The notes under the pieces are model-generated. The model searched no databases and had not been told where the DNA came from. It saw only the letters and a list, made by a program, of their open reading frames with translations. A DNA stretch of 64,000 nt from assembly GCF_000226095.1 (NCBI RefSeq), contig NC_016474.1, forward strand, positions 2,294,001-2,358,000, written 5' to 3'. The stretch's first letter is position 1. Each line of letters starts with the position of its first letter. The DNA is from Thermothelomyces thermophilus ATCC 42464. Taxonomy: Eukaryota > Ascomycota > Sordariomycetes > Sordariales > Chaetomiaceae. Shown here piece after piece: positions 1 through 9,954 of the stretch. A program made the position numbers and the translations under genes.

Positions 1-900
1 GGAATCGTTAGCTCTAGGAGGAAGCAAGGTTCGAGGTCCTAAAGTGGCTACCAAACTCACCCGACCTTAACGTTATTAAGCCTATATAGGCAAGGATCAA
101 ATAGTCTTATAGGAGGCAAAAGATCCCGAATTCTCGTATCCAGCTAGAAAAAGATTAGGCTAGGCAGTGGCAAGAGTTTCTAATAGAGCAGATGTAACGA
201 TATATTAAGAGGATTCAGGGCAATATCAAATAGGTGATCCGGCTGGCTAGGGGGAACGAATATAAGGAGGGTACTACTCCTGACCCTCTGTCGCCTAGAC
301 AAGAGGAGCCAGGGTATCGCGTATGGCGCGAATGGTGTCAGAAATCGAAGGCTAAACAGGAAGCTGAGTTGGAAGAAGCTAACGGTGAGGATCGACTTCG
401 GTTGGGAGAACTTCTGTATCTACTACGTGGAAATCGTGGAAGTTAGTAACTTATAGGTAGTTAGTCTAGGGAAAAGCGACGCAACTGCTAGTAAAATAGA
501 GCTACTTTGACTATCTTGTAAATAGCGAATTGAATGCTGTTTGGAATGCTTAAAATAGCCTGGTTTTGAGCCAGTTTTGAGCCAGTTTTACCTGCTGGTA
601 AGTTGGTAAGTAGGAGGGCTGTAGAGGGTAGGGAATCGTCTTGGCTGACTATACGGATCCGTACTGTATATGGAGGTCTTGGCAGTCTGGGCACTGTAAT
701 ATCTTTTGAAGCCAACCTCCGTAATATATTTACTAAGTTATAATAGGTTGTCATTTTTCCTTTCAAACCCTGGCACCTATTATAGTATATAGCTATCTAT
801 AGGTCAGATCTAACTAACCTACCAACAGGGATAATGAGCTAGGGTGTTAATATATATTTAGATAGTATCTCTGAGTGCCTCTGGCACTTAGAACAATTAA
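1..900. repeat. AT-rich degraded DNA, possible old repeat
   Basis: This stretch is much richer in A+T and in TA dinucleotides than the rest of the window, and no reading frame longer than about 90 codons survives. A short open frame at 234-446 encodes a charged Glu/Arg/Lys-rich peptide of a kind seen in decayed transposon proteins, but I cannot assign a family. The composition is what repeat-induced point mutation would leave in an ascomycete. The left limit lies outside the window and no terminal repeats are visible. Confidence 0.35.
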
Positions 901-1970
901 CGCTTTTATTACCTACTTCTGCAGACCGTAACAGTTAGTCCAGGAGTGCCGCCCACGGCGCGAATACCGCTGTGGTGTCGTACCTTTGCAGCCTCTCTAA
1001 GCTGTACTGATTGCAGCCACCGAGCTATAGCAAGAGGAAACAATTTAAGATTCATAGCTTGGTAATCACTTCCTCTGCAGTCAGGGACACTCGAGGCATG
1101 TGAAACTTGAGCTGGTTTGATGGAATTGGGATCTCTCGGGCTTGCCATCACCAGATGTTGCCCTTTATAGTCGCGAGGATTCATCCGAACGGCACCTGAA
1201 CCGCGGCGAGCCTTGCTTTGACTCGGGATTCCCACAACCTAGCAGTCTGTTAAAGCTGTAAGTGGGGGAAGGGGTTACTCGCCTATCTTTCTTTATGCAG
1301 CCGCCCTGTTAACGAGCCCTCTCAGCTTAGCTTCACCTCGGTTTAAGATACCAAGTTATCCTCCTGCACCAGCACCTCTAAGAGCAATACCCATCACACA
1401 CTGCAACATGTGTTTATCTTGCTTTCCTTTCTCCAAAGCCCAGTACGAGCGTGGCAATCGGCAGCCAGCATCCCAATACCAATATGTCTGGAATGGCCAA
1501 AGTTGGTTGCTCCGCAATATGGTAAGTTGATCTGATTTTTTTCAACTTCCATTGTGCACATCCGAGTTTTCCTAAAATCTCGCCCTTCTTTGCACCTGGC
1601 ACGGCGAAGCACAATAATGATTTTGACGTATCTTGCTGGAACGGGCGTTCAATATTCACAAGCAATACACGGCACGCTGCAGTAATTGATTAACCGCGGG
1701 AAAATCACCCTGGACTCCGAGCTAGCAGGTGGTCGCTCTTACGCTCACTGTTTGAAAACCGAGCGTGAAAGGCTTTGTGGTTATCATCCGATCGACTTCA
1801 CGCTGGGTCCCTTCCGCTTCAGGTCTCCAGCATTGGCAGAGTCTTCCACAGCAGCACCTTCCCAGGTCTCTTTCGCTCTCAACTCAACCTGCGCCCTTCT
1901 TCTCAACTGCAAAACAAGCAACCATCAACAATATCCTCATTACCAGACTGGCCATTGCATCTGATTCGAT
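901..1970. other. Spacer and presumed promoter of the first gene
   Basis: No convincing gene is visible. Composition shifts from AT-rich to ordinary spacer. The last 250 bases contain pyrimidine-rich stretches typical of a fungal leader and lead into the ATG at 1971. Confidence 0.4.
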
Positions 1971-3294
1971 ATGGTCAGCGGTAAAAGGGACCTCAAGGGC
2001 AAAGCCCCCACGAGGCGCGTGTCTATCGCTCCGGAAGAGGATGACAGCTCGCCTCCGTCGCCGTCTCCTGGCCCCAGCACCTTCAGTCGCAAATCCGCCC
2101 AAGGAAGTTCGGCAACCTCGCACGTCTCCTTTGCTTCACAGTCTCGGTCGCATCCAGAGTGCAACTGCAATCATACCGCCACATCATCGTCTTCTACTTC
2201 GGCGCCTGCCTCGGTACCCGCTTCCGCACCCGCCACCACCACTGCAGCACAGATCCCCGCAAGCTGCTTCAGCGTCCTCCCGAATCCAGTTTCTCAACCG
2301 TATGCCAGTTACTGGGGCCTAGCTGGGCATACTCAAGCGACCTATGGCGTGCCGTTTGCGGCGACAGTGAACCCGTTCGGAACGGGGTTACAGCAACCTC
2401 CGTCTGCCCCTGCGCGTGTTAACCCACCGGACGAGTTGGGACCTCCCCCTCGGCCCCCGCCGCCTCCTGCGATCCCGCCGGTCATCAATCCCTTGGGCGT
2501 CCACTTCCAGCCGCAGGTTCCCAGCACTGAGATGGGTCCTATGATCCATCGCTACGTGCCTCGCCAAGATCCTGTTGGCGCGGCGCCAGGAATGCTGTAC
2601 ACCGGCCAACAGATGGCCGGTTCCATGGTCAGTGCCTCAATGGGGCTATTGGGAACTGTTGAACCGACGCCACAGCGAGTTCCCGTTCGGATCCACCCCG
2701 TGTCATGTTGCGCACAATGTGAAATGTTGAAGCTGGGGGGGACATTCACTGACCCATCTTTAGGTAAATGGTGTTGTCACGCCCATGCAGGGGCTTCCAC
2801 CGGGCGTTGTTCAAACTACAGCACCGATCAACCCCGTCATAGTGCAACAGCCGGGCGTTGCTCAAGTTGCGGTGCCGATGCATCCCATTGTGGTGCAGCA
2901 ACCGGTCGGTTATCCAAAGATGATTCAGAATCATGCTATGAGAGGCGGTCCGAAGCTGATACTCCCAGGCCCAATTCAGGCCGTACAGGTGAATGGGAAC
3001 CCGCCTCAGATTGCTGGCTTGCAGGCCCATCCGCCCGTCCATGTCGAGCCTGCTCTGGGCGTTGGCTTGACTCCCACCGAAACGATGGCGCAAAACATTC
3101 GAATAGCACAGAATAACAAAGGGTACGAGCCTCAGGACTTCAAGCCCGCTGATCCGGACCCGTACCGTATGTACTGGTTTCGCGAGCTGAACGGCCATTG
3201 GGCGGTCTTTCCCCGCCGCCAGATCGATCGCCTCGACGCACGCTGGTACCGCACAGACGACGGCGTCTTTTATGCCGTTCGCCTCTCCGAATAG
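1971..3294 (+). CDS. Pro/Ser-rich protein of unknown function
   Basis: Two exons, 1971-2627 and 2764-3294, give 395 residues. The 136-base phase-0 intron has donor GTCAGT, a strong branch site (ACTGAC near 2747) and acceptor TTTAG. I do not recognise the family. The N-terminus is Ser/Pro-rich with a Cys-x-Cys pair in HPECNCNH (Cys64, Cys66). The middle is a Pro-rich tract (PPPRPPPPPAIPP), followed by Val/Gln/Pro repeats of the type IVVQQPVG. The only globular-looking part is the last ~45 residues, rich in Trp, Tyr and Arg (YRMYWFRELNGHW, then RWYRTDDGVFYAVRL). That tail is probably the conserved element. Most of the chain is predicted disordered. It lies two genes from another unknown low-complexity protein with a Cys cluster. 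Without splicing, the frame would run on to 3116 as unrelated sequence, which supports the intron. Confidence 0.7.
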
Positions 3295-4142
3295 GGAACT
3301 TGAAGGAGCTGCGTACAGAAAAGAGCGGTTAGTACCTTTGATGCTCACGGGTTAACCGGTTGAACGCTAACACACAGTTTGTAGCTTTGTAAACAATGGT
3401 CTCTCGGGTCGGTCTCATATACGAACTTTCTTCACGCCGTGGGTTGCTTGTGACCTGTTTTCAGGTATCATATGGAGACCACCAAGCAGGAATATCGACA
3501 CGGACTCATGATACCAGACACTGGCAACGTATTGTACTGTTTGGCATCGAGAGCTTGCCAGTGCTGAGGCCTATATGGAGAAGAATTCATATAGATGGAG
3601 TGAGGGCAGCTGCAATTCAGCCTGGATTCCGACGCTTGGTCTTTGGCCCACTTCTTCACTATGCGGTGGCTGAAAGCTCCCCTTCACATGCAAGCACATA
3701 GCCCTTGCCCTTGTCCTGCGTGATGGTAGTGGAGCCGTGACATGCCAAACACGTGTGCCCATTGGTTGACGATGACGAGCATGCCAAGAGAAACATTGTC
3801 CCAGATCTGGAAGTTGAAGCTCGGCAAGTTAAGCCTCTCTCACCCCACTTACCCCGGAGAATCAGAGAGTTAACCGGGTCGGCCTTGTCATCCTCGGGCC
3901 CGAGTTCAAGCTCAAGCCCATGTTCAAACTTTAATGCCTGATTTGTTCAAAGTAGTTATCTGACCCCAAACAAAGCATCTCTGATTTACGCTAGTTCCGG
4001 CGCCAGCCCGTACGTACCTACATTCCGCTGAACCGTCACACAAGCAACGGAGGAACCCTTTTGAGAAGCGGGCGGGACGGAAAGAAGGAAGAAGAGAAAG
4101 AAAAAAAGAAAGAACAGGAGAGGAGAAGAGGAAGCGGGAAAG
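3295..4142. other. Spacer between unknown gene and CoA kinase
   Basis: I see no gene here. The last 90 bases before the kinase ATG form an A/G-rich leader (positions 4076-4140). Confidence 0.4.
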
Positions 4143-4979
4143 ATGCTGCTCATCGGTCTCACTGGCTCCATAGCCACCGGCAAGTCGACAGTGTCCTCGC
4201 TCCTCTCCCAACCGCCCTACTCCCTCCCCGTCATCGACGCCGACCTGCTGGCGCGCCAGGTGGTCGAGCCGGGCACGCGCGGCTACCGGGCGATCGTGTC
4301 GTACTTTGGGCCCTCGACCCCGGACCTGCTGGTCCCGGCGGGGCCGGACATGCCGGAGGACGGGCCGACGGGCAAGGGCCGGCCGCTGAACCGCCCGGCG
4401 CTGGGGCGGCGCGTGTTCGGGGACGACGAGCAGCGCCGCCGGGACCGGGCCGCGCTCAACGCCATCGTGCACCCGGCCGTGCGCCGCGCCATGTTCCGCG
4501 CCGTGCTGGGCTGCTACCTGCGCGGCCACCGCGCCGTCGTGCTGGACGTGCCGCTGCTGTTCGAAAGCCGGCTGGACCGGTTCTGCGGCTCCGTCGTCGT
4601 CGTCGCCGTCCGGGACCCCCGCGTGCAGATGGACCGCCTCCGGAGCCGGGACCCCCACCTCACCGCCGAGGAGGCGGAGAACCGGGTGCGGAGCCAGGCC
4701 GACGTGAGGGACAAGGCGAGGAGGTGCGAGGCCAGGGCCGCGGCGGCCGGGAGCGGGAGCGGCGTGGTGGTCTGGAACGACGCGGGCAAGGAAGAGCTGG
4801 CCGAGGAGGTGAGGAGGGCGATGGCGGAGATCGAGAAGTCCAGCCCGAGGTGGTGGAGCTGGCTGCTGTGGGCGTGCCCGCCCGCCGCCGCCCTCCTGGC
4901 GCTCTGGGGGTTCTGGAGGAATACGAGGATCAACAAGGCGTGGGAGGAGCAGGAGCTACGGGACAAGGCAAACCTGTGA
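4143..4979 (+). CDS. CAB5: Dephospho-CoA kinase
   Basis: A single exon encodes 278 residues, matching the usual length of the fungal enzyme. It catalyses the last step of coenzyme A synthesis, ATP-dependent 3'-phosphorylation of dephospho-CoA. The CoaE signature is clear: a P-loop GSIATGKST at residues 8-16, then DADLLARQVVEPG, the Ala/Arg-rich lid helix region with IVHPAVRRAM, and VLDVPLLFES. The C-terminal ~40 residues contain a hydrophobic Trp-rich helix (WWSWLLWACPPAAALLALW). This is a probable membrane anchor, as in yeast and other fungal homologues, and suggests attachment to the outer mitochondrial or ER membrane. The start is the first ATG and sits directly before the P-loop strand. 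Codon use is strongly GC-biased, unlike the flanking low-complexity genes. Confidence 0.93.
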   Translation: MLLIGLTGSIATGKSTVSSLLSQPPYSLPVIDADLLARQVVEPGTRGYRAIVSYFGPSTPDLLVPAGPDMPEDGPTGKGRPLNRPALGRRVFGDDEQRRRDRAALNAIVHPAVRRAMFRAVLGCYLRGHRAVVLDVPLLFESRLDRFCGSVVVVAVRDPRVQMDRLRSRDPHLTAEEAENRVRSQADVRDKARRCEARAAAAGSGSGVVVWNDAGKEELAEEVRRAMAEIEKSSPRWWSWLLWACPPAAALLALWGFWRNTRINKAWEEQELRDKANL

Positions 4980-5489
4980 GTTACAGTTGGTATATCGAGG
5001 CGAGGGCTGTATTTGCTCGGCCCAGGTGTCACCCAGGTGGTTGCGCCTGCGGGTTTTCTTTGACTGTTCTTTTTTTTTTTCTCGAGGACGACTAAGCGAT
5101 TGCATCTTGCACGCACAACAACAAGATTTCGCTCTTCAGTATCCGTTAGTGGAAAATAGCCATTCTACTTTTTTTTCTTTTATTGGTCACCCCGACGTTG
5201 ATTGAGCGTTTGCCAATACCAGCGCAGCGAGCTCGCATCATCCCTTGTGATTACATTCGGCCTGATCTCCCTTTCACTCTCACGGCGGCGTTAGTACCTT
5301 CTTCCCCTTTCCAACGCCTTGTGGTAACAGAAAGCCCACAATTCACCACGGGGTGCCGATCGCCAAACCGGCTATCTTTGACCAGCAGTCAAAAGTGGTT
5401 TGTCACCCAAGTTGGGATGCCTGGGCTGTAATGCCTGTTGCTCGTCAAAGCCACGAGGTTTGCTGTCAGATTGTCCCAAGCCCATCACA
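4980..5489. other. Spacer upstream of the Asn-rich protein gene
   Basis: No separate gene is visible. The reading frame of the next gene stays open from 5400 to its ATG at 5490 and would encode a Cys-rich peptide (CLGCNACC). A 5' exon joined into this stretch cannot be excluded. Confidence 0.4.
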
Positions 5490-7589
5490 ATGCCTCCGAA
5501 TTCAGTGTTTGAATGGGTCGTCGGTCAAAATCTCCCCAGGAAGAAGAAGGCGAAGCCTTCTGGGCGAGAAGTTGTCAAGATCGAAGTGACGACCGACGAT
5601 GAGACCGATACCGAGTCCATCACTGTCACCTACCCACGCAACAGCAAGTCCTCGAGGAGGCGCAACAAGCATAGAAAGCCCTCTTCGGTCCCCTCGACGT
5701 CGGAGGAAAAGAAGAAAGTTACATTCGAGAAAAAGCCGCTCAAATCTGCCCTGAAGAAGCGTCAGGACGCATCCTCCTCCGAGGCGTCCTCTGGCGCTTC
5801 GTCAGAAGCTTCTTCGTCAGAGGCATCGTCGAATGAATCCAGCGCCGAACAGAGCAGCGAAGAAAAGCTGCCGACAAGATCTAAAAAGGCGAGGGACGCA
5901 CAGAATGCGGGACCTTCGAGCCGCGAGGCGAGAAGCGGCAATGGCAGCTCCCAGAAAGACAAGCACAAGCATCAGAACTGCGTCTGCTCCTGTTGCGTGA
6001 CAGGACTGCTGCTGCTGGCCAAGATGGAGGAGATCACCAAGAACGGGAAGAGCAATGAGGTGACCGGGAACGTTGGAGACAAGGCAGGTCAGAAGAATCA
6101 TGCTACCTCTGTCGAAGACACAGCCACAGCATCCGAACCGGAACCGCCGAAGAGGAAGAAGAAAACTAAACAACAAACGGTCGCCGTGTCGTCGAAAACA
6201 GAGGCGACCAGTGAGACAGAATCCGAGTCCGAGCCGCCCAAGAAGGGCAAGCAGAGCGGCAAAAAGACGGAGAATGAGAAAAAAGAGAAACAACGCAGTG
6301 ATGAGGCAGCAGGGACGAAGAATGGCAATCAGGCAAAGGAAGGGGGCAAAGCCAGCGGAAGCAAAGAAGCGGCGGGGAGAAAAACTCGAGAGGGTCCCGC
6401 AGATGAGAACATAGCGGGGGACAGGGACAACGGGTCCAAGAAGGGCGGCACCGTGTACGAGAAGAAGGCGGATGCAGCCCATCCGCACCTCATCATGCCA
6501 GTCCGCGAGCGCAGCATCCAGATGGAACATGTGGTTGAAGATCCCGCCCGGGATGCGCCTCCCAACGCCTACTTCGACAACGACAAGAACGTCTGTCGTG
6601 TCTACCACGGCCCCTACTGGGGCTACCCTTACGGCCAGCCGTATCTCCGGGGTGGTCTCAACCCGCAGTTCCCAGCCCCGGCTTGGCTTCCTGTGCCTGA
6701 TATACAGGCGGTGCCAGGCCACCGGGACAATGGGGCGCAGATCCCCTCCGGCTTTCCTCCGCCTCCCCAGCAGCCGGCACATACAGTGCCATACCCAACC
6801 TGGGGACAGCCCTACGGCCAGTTCCCGCCGGCGCCTCCGTACGGCAGCACGCAGCAGCGCCCAGTCGGCGTCTCGGGCATTCCGGGCAGCCCGCTCACCG
6901 CCGAGGCCCTGAAGCGGCATGGGTTCGACCTCAATCCGCTGTTTGGCAACCTGAAGCCCGGACACGGTGAGAAGCACGAGAGCCGCGGTTCCAAGTCGCG
7001 CGAGCGGCACAAGACGCTGCATGACGAGTACAAGTCGGCCAAAGGCAGCGGCGTGCAGTGGAACACACCGCCGACTACCTGGGTCAAGCTGCCGAGCAAC
7101 AAGAGCAAGAACGGATCCCACTCCGGAAGACAGAACAACGATGGCAGTAAGAGGAAAGACGAGGGCCGTATCAACGATGGCAACAACAAGAACGGCAACT
7201 CGGGCGATTGGGGGAACGAAAACAACAACAATCCGACCAACGACGACCCTAATGACTGGACTAACAACAACTCCAACAACAACAACAACAACGGCAATGA
7301 CTGGTGCAATAACAACAACAATAGCTGGGGGAACAACAATAACAACAACGGCAACAACGGCTGGGGCAATACCAACGACGACGACAACAACAACAACAAC
7401 AACAACAACAACACCCCCAAGCCCTCGCCGGAGCCCTTCCGCCCCGACCCCGTCTCCAGCATGCCGGGCAGCTGGTCGCCGCCCGGCGGCAAGGCCAACA
7501 TCGAGTGGAAGGGCGGGGACGGCGGCGATAACAACAAGGCGGCGAGCTGGATGGACCGGACCGCTGCGCAGGCGGCGGATACCTGGTAG
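5490..7589 (+). CDS. Lys/Ser-rich protein with Asn-rich prion-like tail
   Basis: A single exon encodes 699 residues. The start at 5490 has a good context (CACAATGCC). The order along the chain is: a basic N-terminus (LPRKKKAKP) and an acidic DDETDTES patch; long Ser/Glu and Lys/Glu-rich disordered stretches; a Cys cluster NCVCSCC at residues 163-169 followed by a short Leu-rich stretch; a Pro/Tyr/Gly-rich segment from about residue 370 (YHGPYWGYPYGQPY); and an Asn tract at about 570-640 with Trp every 10-15 residues (NDW, SWG, GWG). The Asn tract is encoded by AAC repeats and looks prion-like. I do not recognise the family. Lys-rich blocks suggest a nuclear or RNA-associated protein, but this is only an inference. 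A long open frame on the opposite strand is a shadow of the repetitive codons. The homopolymer tract is likely length-variable between strains. Confidence 0.75.
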   Translation: MPPNSVFEWVVGQNLPRKKKAKPSGREVVKIEVTTDDETDTESITVTYPRNSKSSRRRNKHRKPSSVPSTSEEKKKVTFEKKPLKSALKKRQDASSSEASSGASSEASSSEASSNESSAEQSSEEKLPTRSKKARDAQNAGPSSREARSGNGSSQKDKHKHQNCVCSCCVTGLLLLAKMEEITKNGKSNEVTGNVGDKAGQKNHATSVEDTATASEPEPPKRKKKTKQQTVAVSSKTEATSETESESEPPKKGKQSGKKTENEKKEKQRSDEAAGTKNGNQAKEGGKASGSKEAAGRKTREGPADENIAGDRDNGSKKGGTVYEKKADAAHPHLIMPVRERSIQMEHVVEDPARDAPPNAYFDNDKNVCRVYHGPYWGYPYGQPYLRGGLNPQFPAPAWLPVPDIQAVPGHRDNGAQIPSGFPPPPQQPAHTVPYPTWGQPYGQFPPAPPYGSTQQRPVGVSGIPGSPLTAEALKRHGFDLNPLFGNLKPGHGEKHESRGSKSRERHKTLHDEYKSAKGSGVQWNTPPTTWVKLPSNKSKNGSHSGRQNNDGSKRKDEGRINDGNNKNGNSGDWGNENNNNPTNDDPNDWTNNNSNNNNNNGNDWCNNNNNSWGNNNNNNGNNGWGNTNDDDNNNNNNNNNTPKPSPEPFRPDPVSSMPGSWSPPGGKANIEWKGGDGGDNNKAASWMDRTAAQAADTW

Positions 7590-8607
7590 ATAGGCAAAGA
7601 AAAGGGGGGGATTCGGTGAAATGATGCACTTGAAGGTAATTACGGATCCGCCATTGTTTAGGAACACACACACACACACACCCCCCCCCCCCCCCAAAAA
7701 AAAAAAAAAAAAACACTGAATCTCGGTCTACACTTGGGAAACATGACTCCTGTAATTCGGACGGAGGCTTGGTGGGGGTTGGGTGTGTGCAAAGAAGGGT
7801 CGAAGGGGTTGACTGAGACTGCCATGGGGGAAATATTATTATTGCTGGGCCGGGGGGGCATTGCTCGAATTTTCGCCTTTGCTGTATGGGCGGATAGTAT
7901 GTTGTTGCTATACACACATCCCCCCCGAGAACTAAGCAATCTTCTTGGTTCTTTCCGGACGTTGTCCTCGAAGACGTGCAAAGAAGAAAGACTAATAATT
8001 ATCGCGTTACTAGTAATTGGAGGAGGACCTTGTTTCTGCGGGTCGTATGCAGCATCGACGGGCACGAGCACGAGCACCAGCACGGCACGAGTTCTCATTG
8101 CTCCTGGAGACAATGGCAAGAGATCGGGATGAGATTAATACGCATCAAGTGCAAGTCCGTCTTTAAAATGCCTAAGCTCGACAAGTTCGAGTTGCATCCC
8201 AAGGAAAATCAAGTCCAGCAGGCGAGGTAAATTCGGGCCGCCAGGGGCACGTTCAACGTCATAACATGCAGCAGCAGGAACGGGAATGCTCAATTGTTAT
8301 GCAAGAGTGAGTGGGATTGTATGAATAAGTCCTCCACAACAGCAAAAGCAAACTAGCAGACAGAAAAGCCTTTTCTGTAAACCATCCGTGCTGTGGGCCC
8401 AACACTCGATAGTCAACCTTTGCTAGGACAACCGCAAGATTCAAGATTCAAGCCATGATCAAGAGAGGCGAGTCTTCTGCTGAATCCCCCTTCGAACCTC
8501 CTCACTACAAAGCAGACGAAAATGCAAAATAGCAATCTGGATGCATCAAGGAACGAACCCCTACCGAAAACGGACCGGATCGGATACCGAGATATGTAGC
8601 CCCGGGC
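7590..8607. other. Spacer between convergent unknown gene and eIF5
   Basis: This is the 3' side of both neighbours. It holds a compound simple repeat at 7663-7713 and C- and A-rich patches. No gene is seen. Confidence 0.4.
7663..7713. repeat. Compound simple repeat (CA)n-(C)n-(A)n
   Basis: About nine CA units run directly into about 15 C and then about 18 A. It lies in the 3' spacer shared by two convergent genes and is a likely hypervariable microsatellite. Confidence 0.9.
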
Positions 8608-9954
8608 TTACTCGTCATCCTCCTCATCGGACTCCTCCTCGGCCTCCTGAAGCCACCTGATGAAGGGCTCGGCCGCCTTGCGGACCTTCTTGGAGATGGA
8701 CAGGTCGACATACTTCTTGGAAGCCTTGGAACCCCACTTGGTGACGACCTCCTCGGAAACGAGGTCGTGGTGGTAGTAGAGCTGCAGAATCTTGACAACT
8801 TTGTCGAACATTTCCGGGTGCTCGCCGCTGAGATGGCCGATGAGACGCTCGGTGCCGCCGAGGAGGGCCTTTTCGTGACGCTCAGACGTGATCATCTGCA
8901 TCTAGTGAGCATGGCGTGTTTTCGCGGTATCGTGGGATAGATAAGATTTAGATTAGCAACGTACCTTCTTCAGCATCGGAGCACGCTTGCTGATCTGGCT
9001 GGTGATGTTCTCGTCGAAGATGGTCTGCACCAAGACGAGGATGGTGCGGTGCTTGGCCTCGATGCCCAGCTCCTTTGCCTTGACGTAGATGTCGATGTCT
9101 TCAACGTTGTTAATGCCGCCCTTCTTCTCGGCCTCCTCCTGGATCCAGGTGCCCAGCTGGTCGTAGACGGTGTTGCCACCGCCCTCGCCCTCTTCGTCCT
9201 CCTCGTCGCCGTTGAGAGCTAGCTTCTGCTTGAACTCGCCGGGGAGTTGCTGCTGGCGGGCCCTGACGGCCTCTTCGCTCATGTCCACAGCCCATTCGTC
9301 GTCCTTGACCTCGACCTCCTTGTTCTCGAGAACGTGCGCCTCGCTCTTGATCTTGCGGGTCAGGGCGTCGTCGTCGCTCTCGATACCCTTGTGGTCGGCC
9401 GGCGGGGTAGCCTGGTCCGAGTTCTCGTCGCCTCCGGAACCGTTCTCCTCGGTCTTGCCGTTCTGCTTGGCCTTGCGGGCAGCACGGCGCTCCGCCTTGT
9501 CCTTCTTGGTCTTCTTGGGCACGTGCTTGAGCATGAAGCCGCTGAGCTTCAGGCGCAGGTCAACGTCGGAGCGCTGGCCGCAGGCCTTGCAGTCGAGCAG
9601 GATGCGACCGTCCTTGATGTGGACGTCGGTCTCGGGGTTCTTGCACTTCTTGCAGAGGACGAACTTGGTGATGAAGCCGTCGAGGAGCTCCTGAAGCTTG
9701 CTGGCCTCGTGGGCGCCGTTGATGATCCAGCGATCATCGGCGGGGTCGAGGTTGGTCTGGGCGCCAAGCTCGAAGCCGAAGTACTTGATCAGGTAGGAGC
9801 CCGGGCGAGCTAGGGATTGCGCAACGCTGCTCAGGTTGACGACGACGGTCTTGATACCGTTGCCCTTGCCTTCAATCTTGGTCTGGAGGCGCTCCATCTT
9901 GTAGCGATAGAAAGGGTCGCTGACATCGCGACGGACGTTGACGAGGGCAGCCAT
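8608..9954 (-). CDS. TIF5: Translation initiation factor eIF5
   Basis: Exons 8965-9954 and 8608-8901 (minus strand) give 427 residues, the normal fungal length. The 63-base phase-0 intron runs from GTACGT to CACTAG. eIF5 is the GTPase-activating protein for eIF2 in the 43S complex. The N-terminal domain starts [20 protein letters not shown], with Arg14 expected to be the GAP arginine finger (numbering of the family). A C2C2 zinc ribbon follows, with pairs CKKC and CKAC about 20 residues apart. A long charged linker leads to the C-terminal W2/HEAT domain ([31 protein letters not shown]). The chain ends in the acidic-aromatic motif [18 protein letters not shown], which in this family binds eIF2-beta and eIF1. 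All key parts are present. The intron splits the W2 domain. Confidence 0.95.

Noticed and set aside
5817-7697. A 626-codon open frame on the minus strand opposite the Asn-rich gene
   Set aside because: It is the shadow of Asn- and Lys-codon repeats (long Val/Leu runs) and has no family signal.
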